Virus record (IMG/VR): IMGVR_UViG_3300017749_000104
Span: 1-27,263 of that record
DNA length: 27,263 bases
Strand: one strand, 5' to 3'
Origin: a virus
Shown: positions 1 to 6,899 of the stretch, piece by piece
How positions within the stretch are numbered: the stretch's first letter is position 1
Layout: every line of letters begins with the position of its first letter
Notes under the pieces: model-generated
What the model was told of the DNA's origin: nothing
The model's database searches: none
What the model saw: the letters and a program-made list of their open reading frames with translations, nothing else
Translations under genes and position numbers: made by a program

Positions 1-123
1 AAAACTTGACAGAACTGACACTAAAAAAGAAGCGATGTTGGAAGCATTGGAGAAGTCGTTGAGCATTGTATCCACCGCTTGTAAGATGGTCGATATATCG
101 CGGCAGACCCATTACGCATGGCT
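1..123. repeat. Contig-end direct repeat, left copy (circular overlap)
   Basis: Bases 1-123 are identical to 27141-27263 (offset 27,140). The repeat begins inside the terminase small-subunit gene. Joining the ends restores that gene with an upstream start, so the repeat is most simply an assembly overlap of a circular or circularly permuted genome. A true short direct terminal repeat would leave the gene split. Confidence 0.95.
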
Positions 124-334
124 GAAGTCAGACGAAGAATATAAGAAGGCGGTAAACTCCATTCAAGACGGTGTTCTCGACTTCGCAGAAAGCCACCTCT
201 ACAAGCTCGTGAAGGAAGGCAACCCCGCCGCTACTATCTTCTTCCTAAAGACTAAAGGCAAGAAGCGCGGATATATCGAACGGCAAGAGATAGAGGTAAC
301 CGAGAAGAAGCCGCTCTCCTGGCTCGATGAGTAA
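1..334 (+). CDS. terS: Terminase small subunit, 3' part (gene crosses the circular junction)
   Basis: TerS recognises phage DNA and recruits TerL for headful or site-specific packaging. In this copy the frame is open from the first bases. The ATG at 35 is internal, because across the junction the frame starts at 27130 and gives about 114 residues. The N-terminal part carries a helix-turn-helix (residues ending with SRQTHYAWL), of the type used for DNA binding in small terminases of the phBC6A51-like group. The acidic/basic C-terminal tail ends in SWLDE. The gene overlaps terL by 8 bases, as expected for a translationally coupled packaging pair. Family assignment rests on the HTH, the size and the position before terL. 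Confidence 0.8.
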   Translation, partial: KLDRTDTKKEAMLEALEKSLSIVSTACKMVDISRQTHYAWLKSDEEYKKAVNSIQDGVLDFAESHLYKLVKEGNPAATIFFLKTKGKKRGYIERQEIEVTEKKPLSWLDE

Positions 335-1478
335 ACTCCCCGCGACATATTACCACGTCAGGAACTCAAAGAAACGCATCCAGGTACATCAAGGCGGGAC
401 ACGATCCGGCAAGACGTACTCGATACTTCAAAGCCTCATAGAGCTATGCCACAAGAACAGCGGCCTCGTAGTGACCATCTGCCGAAAGACATTCCCCGCC
501 CTCCGTGCTACGGCTATGAGGGACTTCTTCGAGATACTCGAAAACGAAGACGCCTATAACGTCGAGCTTCACAACAAATCTGAAGCCACTTACCAGCTAT
601 GGGGAAACCTCGTGGAGTTTATTTCCGTTGACCAGCCCACGAAAGTGAAAGGCCGTAAAAGAGATGTGCTCTTCGTGAACGAATGTAACGAGCTAGCATT
701 GGAGGACTGGCGGCAACTTATCCTCCGAACCACGGGAAGAATAATAGTAGACTTTAACCCCTCCGACGAATTCCACTGGCTTTACGACTTACCCAAACGC
801 GATGATTGCGACTTCTTTAAAACCACGTACAAGGATAACCCGTTCCTGCCGGAAAGTGTACTCCTGGAAATTGAACGCTTCAAAGAAGCAGACGAAAACT
901 TCTGGAGGGTGTACGGACTCGGAGAGCGAGGAACAAGCCGAGCGACCATCTTTACCCATTGGAAAGAAATAGACCAAATACCGAATGAATACAAGCTACT
1001 CAACATCGGACTCGACTTCGGATATACGAACGACCCGACCGCCATCGTGCGGGTGTACACCGACGGTCACGGATTCGCGGTCGATGAACTCTGCTACGCA
1101 ACGCGCCTTACTAACTCAGATATTGCAAAAAGCCTCCGCGATAACGGAGTGCATCGATCTGATGTTGTTATATGTGACTCCGCAGAGCCCAAAAGCATCG
1201 ACGAGATACACGGTCACGGATTCAATACTCACGGAGCAAGAAAGGGAAGAGATTCAGTTAGAAGCGGAATCCAGTTCCTCCATTCGCGCCCGCTTCTTAT
1301 CACGTCTCGGAGTGTGAACCTTATCAAGGAACTACGCAATTACAAATGGAAGGAGGATAAGAACGGCAAGCAGCTAAACGAACCAGTAGACTCATTTAAC
1401 CACGCTATCGACGCGATGCGGTACGCGATTACTTTCAACCAAACGAACCCCAACTTTAGGGCATACGCTATCGGATAG
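327..1478 (+). CDS. terL: Terminase large subunit (packaging ATPase/nuclease)
   Basis: 383 residues. TerL powers DNA translocation into the prohead and cuts the concatemer. The N-terminal ATPase has a Walker A motif GGTRSGKT (residues 23-30) and a Walker B DVLFVNE (113-119). The C-terminal RNase H-like nuclease shows GLDFGYT with metal-binding Asp230, a middle CDSAEP segment, and the late FNHAIDAMRY block with Asp362. This arrangement fits the Terminase_3/PBSX-type group. It is compact compared with the usual 400-550 residues, but both catalytic domains look complete. It overlaps terS by 8 bases and is followed by an 83-base gap that holds a promoter for the next small unit. Confidence 0.93.
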   Translation: MSKLPATYYHVRNSKKRIQVHQGGTRSGKTYSILQSLIELCHKNSGLVVTICRKTFPALRATAMRDFFEILENEDAYNVELHNKSEATYQLWGNLVEFISVDQPTKVKGRKRDVLFVNECNELALEDWRQLILRTTGRIIVDFNPSDEFHWLYDLPKRDDCDFFKTTYKDNPFLPESVLLEIERFKEADENFWRVYGLGERGTSRATIFTHWKEIDQIPNEYKLLNIGLDFGYTNDPTAIVRVYTDGHGFAVDELCYATRLTNSDIAKSLRDNGVHRSDVVICDSAEPKSIDEIHGHGFNTHGARKGRDSVRSGIQFLHSRPLLITSRSVNLIKELRNYKWKEDKNGKQLNEPVDSFNHAIDAMRYAITFNQTNPNFRAYAIG

Positions 1479-1496
1479 AAAAAAAAGAAAGAAAAG

Positions 1497-1529
1497 TTTG
1501 GAAACTAAAAGAAAAGTTCCCTATCTTTG
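1497..1529 (+). promoter_or_regulatory. Bacteroidota-type promoter (TTTG-N21-TATCTTTG)
   Basis: TTTG at 1497-1500 is followed after 21 bases by TATCTTTG at 1522-1529, an exact TAnnTTTG -7 element. The spacing is inside the TTG-N17-23-TAnnTTTG range reported for Bacteroides/Flavobacterium primary-sigma promoters. It sits in the A-rich terL-1562 gap, 32 bases before the next ATG. It probably lets the small genes at 1562-1866 be transcribed by unmodified host RNA polymerase. Confidence 0.75.
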
Positions 1530-1561
1530 AGACATCAGAACGAACGGAAAAACAACAAGCC

Positions 1562-1792
1562 ATGAACATTCAAGACGCAAAATTTAAGAAGCAGTTTGCA
1601 GGGGAGTACCGAATCGAAGGAACTTTTAAAGGGAGAGAGGTTGCAATCGAAGCGAGCCGACAAGACAACGGAAGTTTTAGCTGGACAGCGTACGTCGAGG
1701 GTTGCTACGTAGACGGAGACCGAGGATGGACGCTTACCTACCTTAAGCAAGTCGTCCGACTTGGCCCACAGGACTTCTTTTCAAACATCTAA
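1562..1792 (+). CDS. Hypothetical protein, first gene of a moron-like unit
   Basis: 76 residues, no family recognised. It looks like a small soluble beta-rich protein: a basic N-terminus, then alternating polar and aromatic segments with GTFKGREVAIEA (about 20-31), a tryptophan-rich middle (SWTAYVEG) and RGWTLTYLKQVV near the C-terminus. No signal peptide or membrane segment is visible. It has its own Bacteroidota-type promoter just upstream. Its stop overlaps the start of a 24-residue ORF, and a strong terminator follows at 1868. That isolation inside the structural operon suggests a gene expressed independently of the late genes, such as a host-directed or exclusion function, but nothing in the sequence proves this. 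Confidence 0.7.
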   Translation: MNIQDAKFKKQFAGEYRIEGTFKGREVAIEASRQDNGSFSWTAYVEGCYVDGDRGWTLTYLKQVVRLGPQDFFSNI

Positions 1793-1866
1793 TGAGCAAC
1801 GAACCCGAATGGTTTCAAGAGGTGCTTGACCGCACCGAACAAACCGAATCCTTCCTCCTGTCTTAA
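1792..1866 (+). CDS. Tiny ORF, 24 residues
   Basis: The ATG at 1792 overlaps the stop of the preceding gene (TAATG), the same coupling seen at many real genes here. It reads MSNEPEWFQEVLDRTEQTES and four more residues, then TAA at 1864-1866, two bases before the terminator stem. The product is an acidic, helix-prone peptide. It could be a true microprotein or simply translated leader to the terminator. No homology is recognised. Confidence 0.4.
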   Translation: MSNEPEWFQEVLDRTEQTESFLLS

Positions 1867-1867
1867 C

Positions 1868-1891
1868 AGCCCCTTCGGGGGCTTTTTTTTT
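1868..1891 (+). terminator. Intrinsic terminator
   Basis: Perfect stem AGCCCC (1868-1873) / GGGGCT (1878-1883) with a TTCG tetraloop, followed by a run of nine T (1883-1891). It closes the small unit that starts at the 1497-1529 promoter. It would also attenuate read-through from terL into the tail genes. Confidence 0.85.
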
Positions 1892-1942
1892 GCCCTAACT
1901 TTCCGGACGTAAGGAAACCGAACAAAGCAAGTTATTTAAACG

Positions 1943-2437
1943 ATGGAATTACGCCTCCCTCATAGATGGTCGGATCTCACGCTCGGAGAACTGCAAGTAA
2001 TGATGACAAGCGAGAACCAACTCGAACGCATCTCAATTTGCACGGGGCAATCCGTGGACAAGTTGCGGACCATGCCGCAGAAGCTCATAGAAGCCGCTGG
2101 AGCGCATATAGATGAATTACTAACCAAAGAGACCGCACGATTTGAAAAGGTCGTTGAGATGGACGGTAAACGCTTCGGTTTCGTTCCCGATTGGGATGCG
2201 TTCACGGCGGGCGAATGGATTGACCTTGAGAATCACCTCGAAGACTTCTGGAAGAACGCACACAAAGTCATGGCGGTGCTTTTCCGGGAGGTAACTTACG
2301 AACTCGGGGAGGCTTACGAGGTGAAGAAGTACACAGCCAAAGAAGACGCATCGATATTTGAGGAGATGCCCGCCGACCTCGTATCCGGTACGCTGCTTTT
2401 TTTTGGACTACCAGAAACGAACTGCTGCACAGTATGA
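1943..2437 (+). CDS. Probable tail assembly chaperone (gpG-like, zero-frame product)
   Basis: 164 residues ending shortly after a homopolymer T8 run. The opening (LPHRWSDLTLGELQ) and the layout match a Bacteroidota phage family that I take to be tail assembly chaperones: an N-terminal helix bundle, a central KRFGFVPDWDAFTAGEWIDL segment and a hydrophobic GTLLFFG near the end. These proteins coat the tape measure during tail assembly. The last ten residues after T8 look out of character, and downstream frames carry protein-like continuation to 2624, so this ORF is probably the short form of a frameshifted pair. Unusually, it lies about 8.6 kb from the tape-measure gene rather than next to it. 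Confidence 0.6.
   Translation: MELRLPHRWSDLTLGELQVMMTSENQLERISICTGQSVDKLRTMPQKLIEAAGAHIDELLTKETARFEKVVEMDGKRFGFVPDWDAFTAGEWIDLENHLEDFWKNAHKVMAVLFREVTYELGEAYEVKKYTAKEDASIFEEMPADLVSGTLLFFGLPETNCCTV
2397..2404 (+). promoter_or_regulatory. T8 run, candidate translational slippery site
   Basis: The 1943 gene is read here as CTG CTT TTT TTT GGA. A run of eight T permits slippage of tRNA-Phe. A -1 shift enters a frame open to 2595 (beginning WTTRNELLHS). A net -2 or +1 shift enters the frame open to 2624 that carries a convincing C-terminal domain. An indel from sequencing or replication in the homopolymer is the main alternative. Confidence 0.5.
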
Positions 2438-2624
2438 AGTACTCTTTACTGGAGGCAGCGGAGGCAGCGATCCAGTCGGCGAAAAATGGGGGTGGTATCA
2501 CGTCCTCCACGCCCTCGCAGGCGAAGACCTCCTCAAGATGGACAAGGTTACGGAACTCCCTATTCAAGTCGTCTTCCAACATCTCAGTTATTTAAAAGAC
2601 AAGCTCGCACATGATCACGTTTAA
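2403..2624 (+). CDS. Frameshifted C-terminal extension of the tail chaperone (gpGT-like)
   Basis: This frame is +1 (equivalently -2) to the 1943 gene. From the T8 run it reads LDYQKRTAAQYEVLF, a Gly/Ser-rich linker, then KWGWYHVLHALAGEDLLKM and a helical end LSYLKDKLAHDHV. The GW...LA..D..K.D.V...P pattern and the codon usage look like genuine protein, not a shadow frame. It has no good start of its own; the in-frame ATG at 2358 lies deep inside the upstream gene. It therefore probably reaches the ribosome by frameshifting, as in lambda G/GT. Alternatively, part of the join runs through the third frame (ATG at 2434, coupled ATGA, 53 residues to 2595). It ends 14 bases inside the fiber gene. 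Confidence 0.5.
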   Translation: MDYQKRTAAQYEVLFTGGSGGSDPVGEKWGWYHVLHALAGEDLLKMDKVTELPIQVVFQHLSYLKDKLAHDHV

Positions 2625-5600
2625 TAACATAGTCGAACGCTTCAAGGTATTCGCGGAGAATCACTTCTTTATAGAAACCTTTTCGTTTGGCTCTCCCGAT
2701 GACGTAGACCTCACGAAATTCACTTCCTTCCCGCTCATGCATCTCGTTTATACGGGGGCTACCTACGACCCGGGAACCAAGACCTATAACCTGGAGGTAT
2801 ATATCCTCGACGTACCCGCCGACAAGACGAAGAAGGTAGACCGACAGAAGGAGGTAGTAAGCGATGCGGAGCAATGCGCAGAGGATATAATCGCGGACAT
2901 TAAGAACGGGGGGAACATCTTCCTTTTCGCACAAGATTACGAGGTACTAAACGCGACGACTACACCGCTCGAAGAAGAGACGAAGAACGTACTTTCCGGT
3001 GTGCTGCTGGACTTGTCGGTTTCTATCCCGTACGAATGGGATGCTTGTAACGCTCCTATTGACGGGGTTAGCCCCGAAGGCGGGGACGAAGTAGCGTATG
3101 CCCGACGGGGTATCCTTCGAATGTTAACGGTCGATGGTGCTACCGACGTTCTCAGCGTTCGCACGATCAAGGTAACGAACGGCACGTTAAGTGATGACGG
3201 GGACGGGGTTGTTACTTTGAACACCGGAGGCGGTGGCGCGGAATCGTTAAACGATTTAACAGACGTAACTATCACGGCTCCGCTTGTTACGGGGCAAACA
3301 TTGGTCTATAATCACGACGGCTCCCCGCGAGGCTTTCACAATTTATTAAACTCGCTCGCAAATCTGAGCGATACAAATATTACTTCGACGCCTTCGGCGA
3401 ATGCGTTTCTAAGGTATGTAGATGGGGCATGGGAGGCAGTGCCCGTATCGATCCCAAGCCCGCCACCAAGTACGACGGATGGACTAACTGAGGGAACTAC
3501 AAACCTATACTTCACAGAGCAACGCGTTAGCGATAATTCCGATGTATCGACCAACTCCGCAAAGGTTGGGATTACGACACAACAAGCCAGCGACATAACA
3601 GCTAACAACGCGAAGACGGGAATCACACCTACCCAAGCGGGAGAGATAACCGCGAACACGGCAAAGATTAGCTACACAGACGCCTCTGCCGTTGCAGCTA
3701 ATACGGCAAAGGTTGGGATAACGACACAGCAGGCTTCAGACATTACAGCTAACAATTCAAAAGTCAGTTACACCGATGCAAGCGCAGTAGCGGCAAACAC
3801 TGCAAAGAACAGCTATCCAAGCGCCGACGCCTCTAAATTAGCGGGCATAGAAACGGGCGCAGAGGTAAACACGGTCGACGACGTAACAGGGGGCACGGGA
3901 TTAACGGCAAGCCCTACCACAGGAAACGTAGTCTTGAACCTTGATGACACGGCAGTAACGGCGGGAAGCTATACAAGCGCAGACATAACCGTTGACGCGC
4001 AAGGCAGAGTAACGGCGGCAGCCAACGGAAGCGGCGGCGGTGGTACTTCTTATCATGACCGCTTTGCAACCGACGCGGAGACCTTTCGAAGCGGTGCAAC
4101 GGATACGGTCGAACTGTACTATACAGCGAAGGCAGACGGCGACGGTTTAGCGGAGAGCGCAAGCAGCGACACCCCAACGGCGGGCAAGGTCATAAACCGA
4201 AAAATATACTACTCAGAGGCAGCCTTTGCGGATCCTGACACGGGCACATGGCTAGAGTTTACACCAGCACCCGCCGACGATGCTTCATTTGCTACGGTCA
4301 AAGCGGCGCTTTTGGAATACCTTAAAGCGAGGACGGGCGGCACCGTGCCGATATCGCTCAAACAAACGTGGGAGGAGGTAGCGCAAGCTCCATCGTTTAC
4401 GGGTCTATTGAATGAGAGTTACGGAAGCGGGGCAGAGGCGGCGTATAGCACGAGGCGTTTGAATGGCAACGTAACGGACTGCATGGTTATTCGCAGGGCT
4501 TCGGATTCGACGACTACCACGATAGGCTTCGACGGTTCAGGCAATATCGACGAGAGCGCGATTACGACGTTTTGCACGGGTACGAGTTGCACGGTGGTCA
4601 CTTGGAAAGACCAAAGCGGAAACGGGAATGATGCGACGGCGGCGGCACAAGCTAACGAGCCAACGATTTACACGGGTGGAGCGTTGGTGAAGGAGAACGG
4701 AAAAGTGGCGGTAGAGTTTGATGGAAGCGATGACGTTCTCGGATATGATGCGACGTTAACCAACTATGACGATATTTCAATTTTCGCCATAATTCAAAAC
4801 AGCAGTTCAGTTGGTGATGACCAGCGTATAATTTCTTGGGGAAATTCAACAAGCGATACACCTATTTACGCGCCGATGCAGTCAAAAAAACTGAACTCAC
4901 CAGAAGGAACGGCGGTATTATTAAGGCAGACCACGGCACAAGTAGACCAAACAGAATCAGCAAGCGATGGATACGGTTTAATTTGTTTCGAAGCTGACGC
5001 AAACGGCATTGAATTATTTAAAAATGGATCGAGCACATTTAGCAAAACTTTTACGCTGGACACTTACACGCTAAATCAGTTTGGAATAGGAGCGTTACGC
5101 AGAACATCGAACGTGTCCCACTATGAAGGCGCAATTCAAGAAGCGCTAATCTACGCTTCTAACAAATCCAGCGACCGCACTTCCATCGAATCCAATATCG
5201 CCGACTACTTCACACAAAACACGCCGCTGCTCGACACGTATACAGGAGCGGCGGCGGCCTACTCTTTGCGCAAGCTGCGAACCGCTTACAGCGGTAGCGC
5301 CATTCGCGTGCGACGAAGCAACGACAACGCAGAGACGGATATCGGTTTTAACGTATTCGGTGAGCTTGACACCGTGAGCCTTGCGGCGCATTGCGGTTCG
5401 AATGACGGATTTGTAAAAACGTGGTATGAGCAAAGCGGAAGCGCATACAACGCAACGCAAAGCGTGACATACTATCAGCCAAAGATTTACGACGGCACCG
5501 GAGGGACTATAATGTTAAACAATAAGCCAGCCGTAGAATTTCAAGACTTCTCAGATAGGTTGTTAAGTTCTAGCGCCAGCGAATTCACTAACAACCTTAA

Positions 5601-6033
5601 TAATGAATTGTATTGTGTTGGCTCTTATGGCACTTTGAATGCAGGTAATCAGTATTTAGGAGGGGCAAAGATTGGTAGTAGTTCGCGGGGGCTTATGATA
5701 GGCACAAATTCTAACAGTAACCAAATTCGATACCATTGCGACGGAGGAGCGTTTGAGGTTGCGACAGGCGGAACATTAGTATCAGATACTCAAGTTTTGC
5801 ACGGAGGCACCTACAACGGCACAACAAGAACAGGGCGTTTGAACGGTTCTGCTGTTGGCACGAATACAGACGCGGCAAATCTTGGAACAGGACATCAATA
5901 CTTTTTAGGTAACCATCCTGACTTGACGGCAGGCGGAGATAAAAAATTACAAGAGATCATTATTTATGCCTCTTATAATTCAAACGAGGCAGGCATTGAG
6001 AGCAACATAAACACCTTCTACTCTATCTACTAA
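2611..6033 (+). CDS. Large tail fiber / receptor-binding protein with two tandem lectin-like domains
   Basis: 1140 residues, the longest gene. Residues 1 to about 156 form a distinct alpha/beta domain, resembling short stand-alone tail proteins of Bacteroidota phages, which probably docks to the tail. Residues 297-414 are short Ala/Thr/Asn repeats (ITANNAK, AVAANTAK, VGITTQQASD) of trimeric-fiber type, ending in the common KLAGIETGAE hinge. Two C-terminal domains of about 270 residues follow (about 598-873 and 874-1140). Each has an AYS-R-L start (Tyr612, Tyr884), an RR-S/T-D-IGF strand and a W..QSG-N-A block (Trp665, Trp938). The pattern recalls the arabinofuranosidase-type concanavalin-like fold, implying glycan binding on the host surface. 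Enzyme activity is not claimed. The next gene starts at its stop (TAATG). Confidence 0.8.
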   Translation: MITFNNIVERFKVFAENHFFIETFSFGSPDDVDLTKFTSFPLMHLVYTGATYDPGTKTYNLEVYILDVPADKTKKVDRQKEVVSDAEQCAEDIIADIKNGGNIFLFAQDYEVLNATTTPLEEETKNVLSGVLLDLSVSIPYEWDACNAPIDGVSPEGGDEVAYARRGILRMLTVDGATDVLSVRTIKVTNGTLSDDGDGVVTLNTGGGGAESLNDLTDVTITAPLVTGQTLVYNHDGSPRGFHNLLNSLANLSDTNITSTPSANAFLRYVDGAWEAVPVSIPSPPPSTTDGLTEGTTNLYFTEQRVSDNSDVSTNSAKVGITTQQASDITANNAKTGITPTQAGEITANTAKISYTDASAVAANTAKVGITTQQASDITANNSKVSYTDASAVAANTAKNSYPSADASKLAGIETGAEVNTVDDVTGGTGLTASPTTGNVVLNLDDTAVTAGSYTSADITVDAQGRVTAAANGSGGGGTSYHDRFATDAETFRSGATDTVELYYTAKADGDGLAESASSDTPTAGKVINRKIYYSEAAFADPDTGTWLEFTPAPADDASFATVKAALLEYLKARTGGTVPISLKQTWEEVAQAPSFTGLLNESYGSGAEAAYSTRRLNGNVTDCMVIRRASDSTTTTIGFDGSGNIDESAITTFCTGTSCTVVTWKDQSGNGNDATAAAQANEPTIYTGGALVKENGKVAVEFDGSDDVLGYDATLTNYDDISIFAIIQNSSSVGDDQRIISWGNSTSDTPIYAPMQSKKLNSPEGTAVLLRQTTAQVDQTESASDGYGLICFEADANGIELFKNGSSTFSKTFTLDTYTLNQFGIGALRRTSNVSHYEGAIQEALIYASNKSSDRTSIESNIADYFTQNTPLLDTYTGAAAAYSLRKLRTAYSGSAIRVRRSNDNAETDIGFNVFGELDTVSLAAHCGSNDGFVKTWYEQSGSAYNATQSVTYYQPKIYDGTGGTIMLNNKPAVEFQDFSDRLLSSSASEFTNNLNNELYCVGSYGTLNAGNQYLGGAKIGSSSRGLMIGTNSNSNQIRYHCDGGAFEVATGGTLVSDTQVLHGGTYNGTTRTGRLNGSAVGTNTDAANLGTGHQYFLGNHPDLTAGGDKKLQEIIIYASYNSNEAGIESNINTFYSIY
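3559..3830 (+). repeat. Coding repeats in the fiber shaft
   Basis: Imperfect direct repeats within the fiber gene. The block starting GCAAAGGTTGGGAT at 3559 recurs at 3706, 147 bases (49 residues) later, with shorter units of about 15 residues (TANNAK/AANTAK plus GIT or YTD) between them. Third-position differences show that the copies are not recent. They encode the predicted trimeric shaft. Confidence 0.75.
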
Positions 6034-6428
6034 TGCAGTATATAATCGTTTTACCTGAAGGCACATTGACAAGCGAGAAGCGCGCCAACTCCATCACGCG
6101 CGAACTCTACAACATTACAACGCCGCTAGCCGTGCAGGAGCCGTACCAAAAGGATGGCACCGTGTTCGGCGTTCTCGTACACCCTGACGGCGTACAGCAC
6201 GCTTTGCAAGTGGATACCGGGTACACCATCCCCGTACACCCGCAAGCGACCTTGGAGAAGCTGGTTTCTTTGTTTCCTGAACTCACAGAACAAGAACGGT
6301 TCAACCTTCAATCTTACGTCCTTAATTCTAACTCATTCCGGTTTGGGCACATAGTACCCTCGACGACTACGATCCGGGACGAACAATACATGATTGAAAA
6401 TGGCTGGTTTCCTAAAGAAGATATCTAA
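6033..6428 (+). CDS. Conserved hypothetical protein downstream of the fiber
   Basis: 131 residues, soluble, with no membrane segment. It begins MQYIIVLPEGTLT. It has a VLVHPDG segment (about 47-53), a second HPQATLEKLVSLFPELTEQE helix and a C-terminal ENGWFPKEDI. The overall pattern resembles small proteins found next to fiber genes in Bacteroidota phages, for which I know no function. Its start overlaps the fiber stop (TAATG), so it is co-translated with it. A fiber chaperone or a small tail component is possible, but this is inferred from position only. Confidence 0.7.
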   Translation: MQYIIVLPEGTLTSEKRANSITRELYNITTPLAVQEPYQKDGTVFGVLVHPDGVQHALQVDTGYTIPVHPQATLEKLVSLFPELTEQERFNLQSYVLNSNSFRFGHIVPSTTTIRDEQYMIENGWFPKEDI

Positions 6429-6777
6429 GGTTCTTTGCCTTATCGTTTTGGCGGCGGTAGCTATCCCGGTTGGGATCGTGTTTACCGTCCTCGATGCTTT
6501 ACTGTTTACCGCACAAAACCTCGTGAGAACGATTTGGGAGCTTATATACGGCTTCTTCGGTTCTGTATCAAAGGTGGTATCCGTTTGTTCGGGATCGTTC
6601 CTTACAAGGCTTCTAACGAAGCGAGGCGTTCCCTTCGGTACTTATTCCGTATCTGCGGTACTTGGAGCTAACCAACGAGAGAAGACACTATCAAACGTGG
6701 GCGCTTGGCTCGCTGAACTCCTGGACAGCATCGAAGCAAACCACTGCAAGAAGGCAAGCGAAAACGCGGGAATATGA
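6400..6777 (+). CDS. Small membrane protein of unknown role
   Basis: 125 residues from the ATG at 6400; a TTG at 6394 would add two residues. A basic N-terminus (FLKKISK) precedes a long hydrophobic stretch at about 11-38, long enough for one or a tight pair of membrane segments. A second weakly hydrophobic amphipathic part follows at about 42-62. The C-terminal half is polar. It overlaps the previous gene by 29 bases and couples to the next by ATGA. It may be a membrane-associated accessory such as a holin-like or exclusion protein, but the lysis genes are elsewhere (18389-20130). No family recognised. Confidence 0.65.
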   Translation: MAGFLKKISKVLCLIVLAAVAIPVGIVFTVLDALLFTAQNLVRTIWELIYGFFGSVSKVVSVCSGSFLTRLLTKRGVPFGTYSVSAVLGANQREKTLSNVGAWLAELLDSIEANHCKKASENAGI

Positions 6778-6899
6778 ACGACACGATAAACGGGATAATA
6801 CAGTATTTTGGGGCTATGCCGCCGCCATATAATCCGTTGTACGATCTTAACAAGGACGGGTTTATAAGTGTACTCGATTTATTACTAGCTCTCTCATGA
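6774..6899 (+). CDS. 41-residue EF-hand/dockerin-like microprotein
   Basis: The ORF runs from ATG 6774 (overlapping the previous TGA) to TGA 6897-6899, which overlaps the next ATG at 6896. It is a perfectly coupled gene. The C-terminal half contains DLNKDGFISVLDLLLAL, which fits the calcium-loop pattern D-x-N-x-D-G-x-I-x-x-x-D and the hydrophobic LLLAL helix of one dockerin/EF-hand repeat. The N-terminal half (INGIIQYFGA, then MPPPYNPLY) is hydrophobic and Pro-rich. A single Ca-binding loop suggests that it docks to a partner or stabilises a structural protein. The loop is seen in sequence; the binding role is inference. Confidence 0.65.
   Translation: MNDTINGIIQYFGAMPPPYNPLYDLNKDGFISVLDLLLALS

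Noticed and set aside
1896-1903. TAACTTTC before the 1943 gene as a promoter -7 element.
   Set aside because: The last base differs from TAnnTTTG and no TTG lies 17-23 bases upstream.
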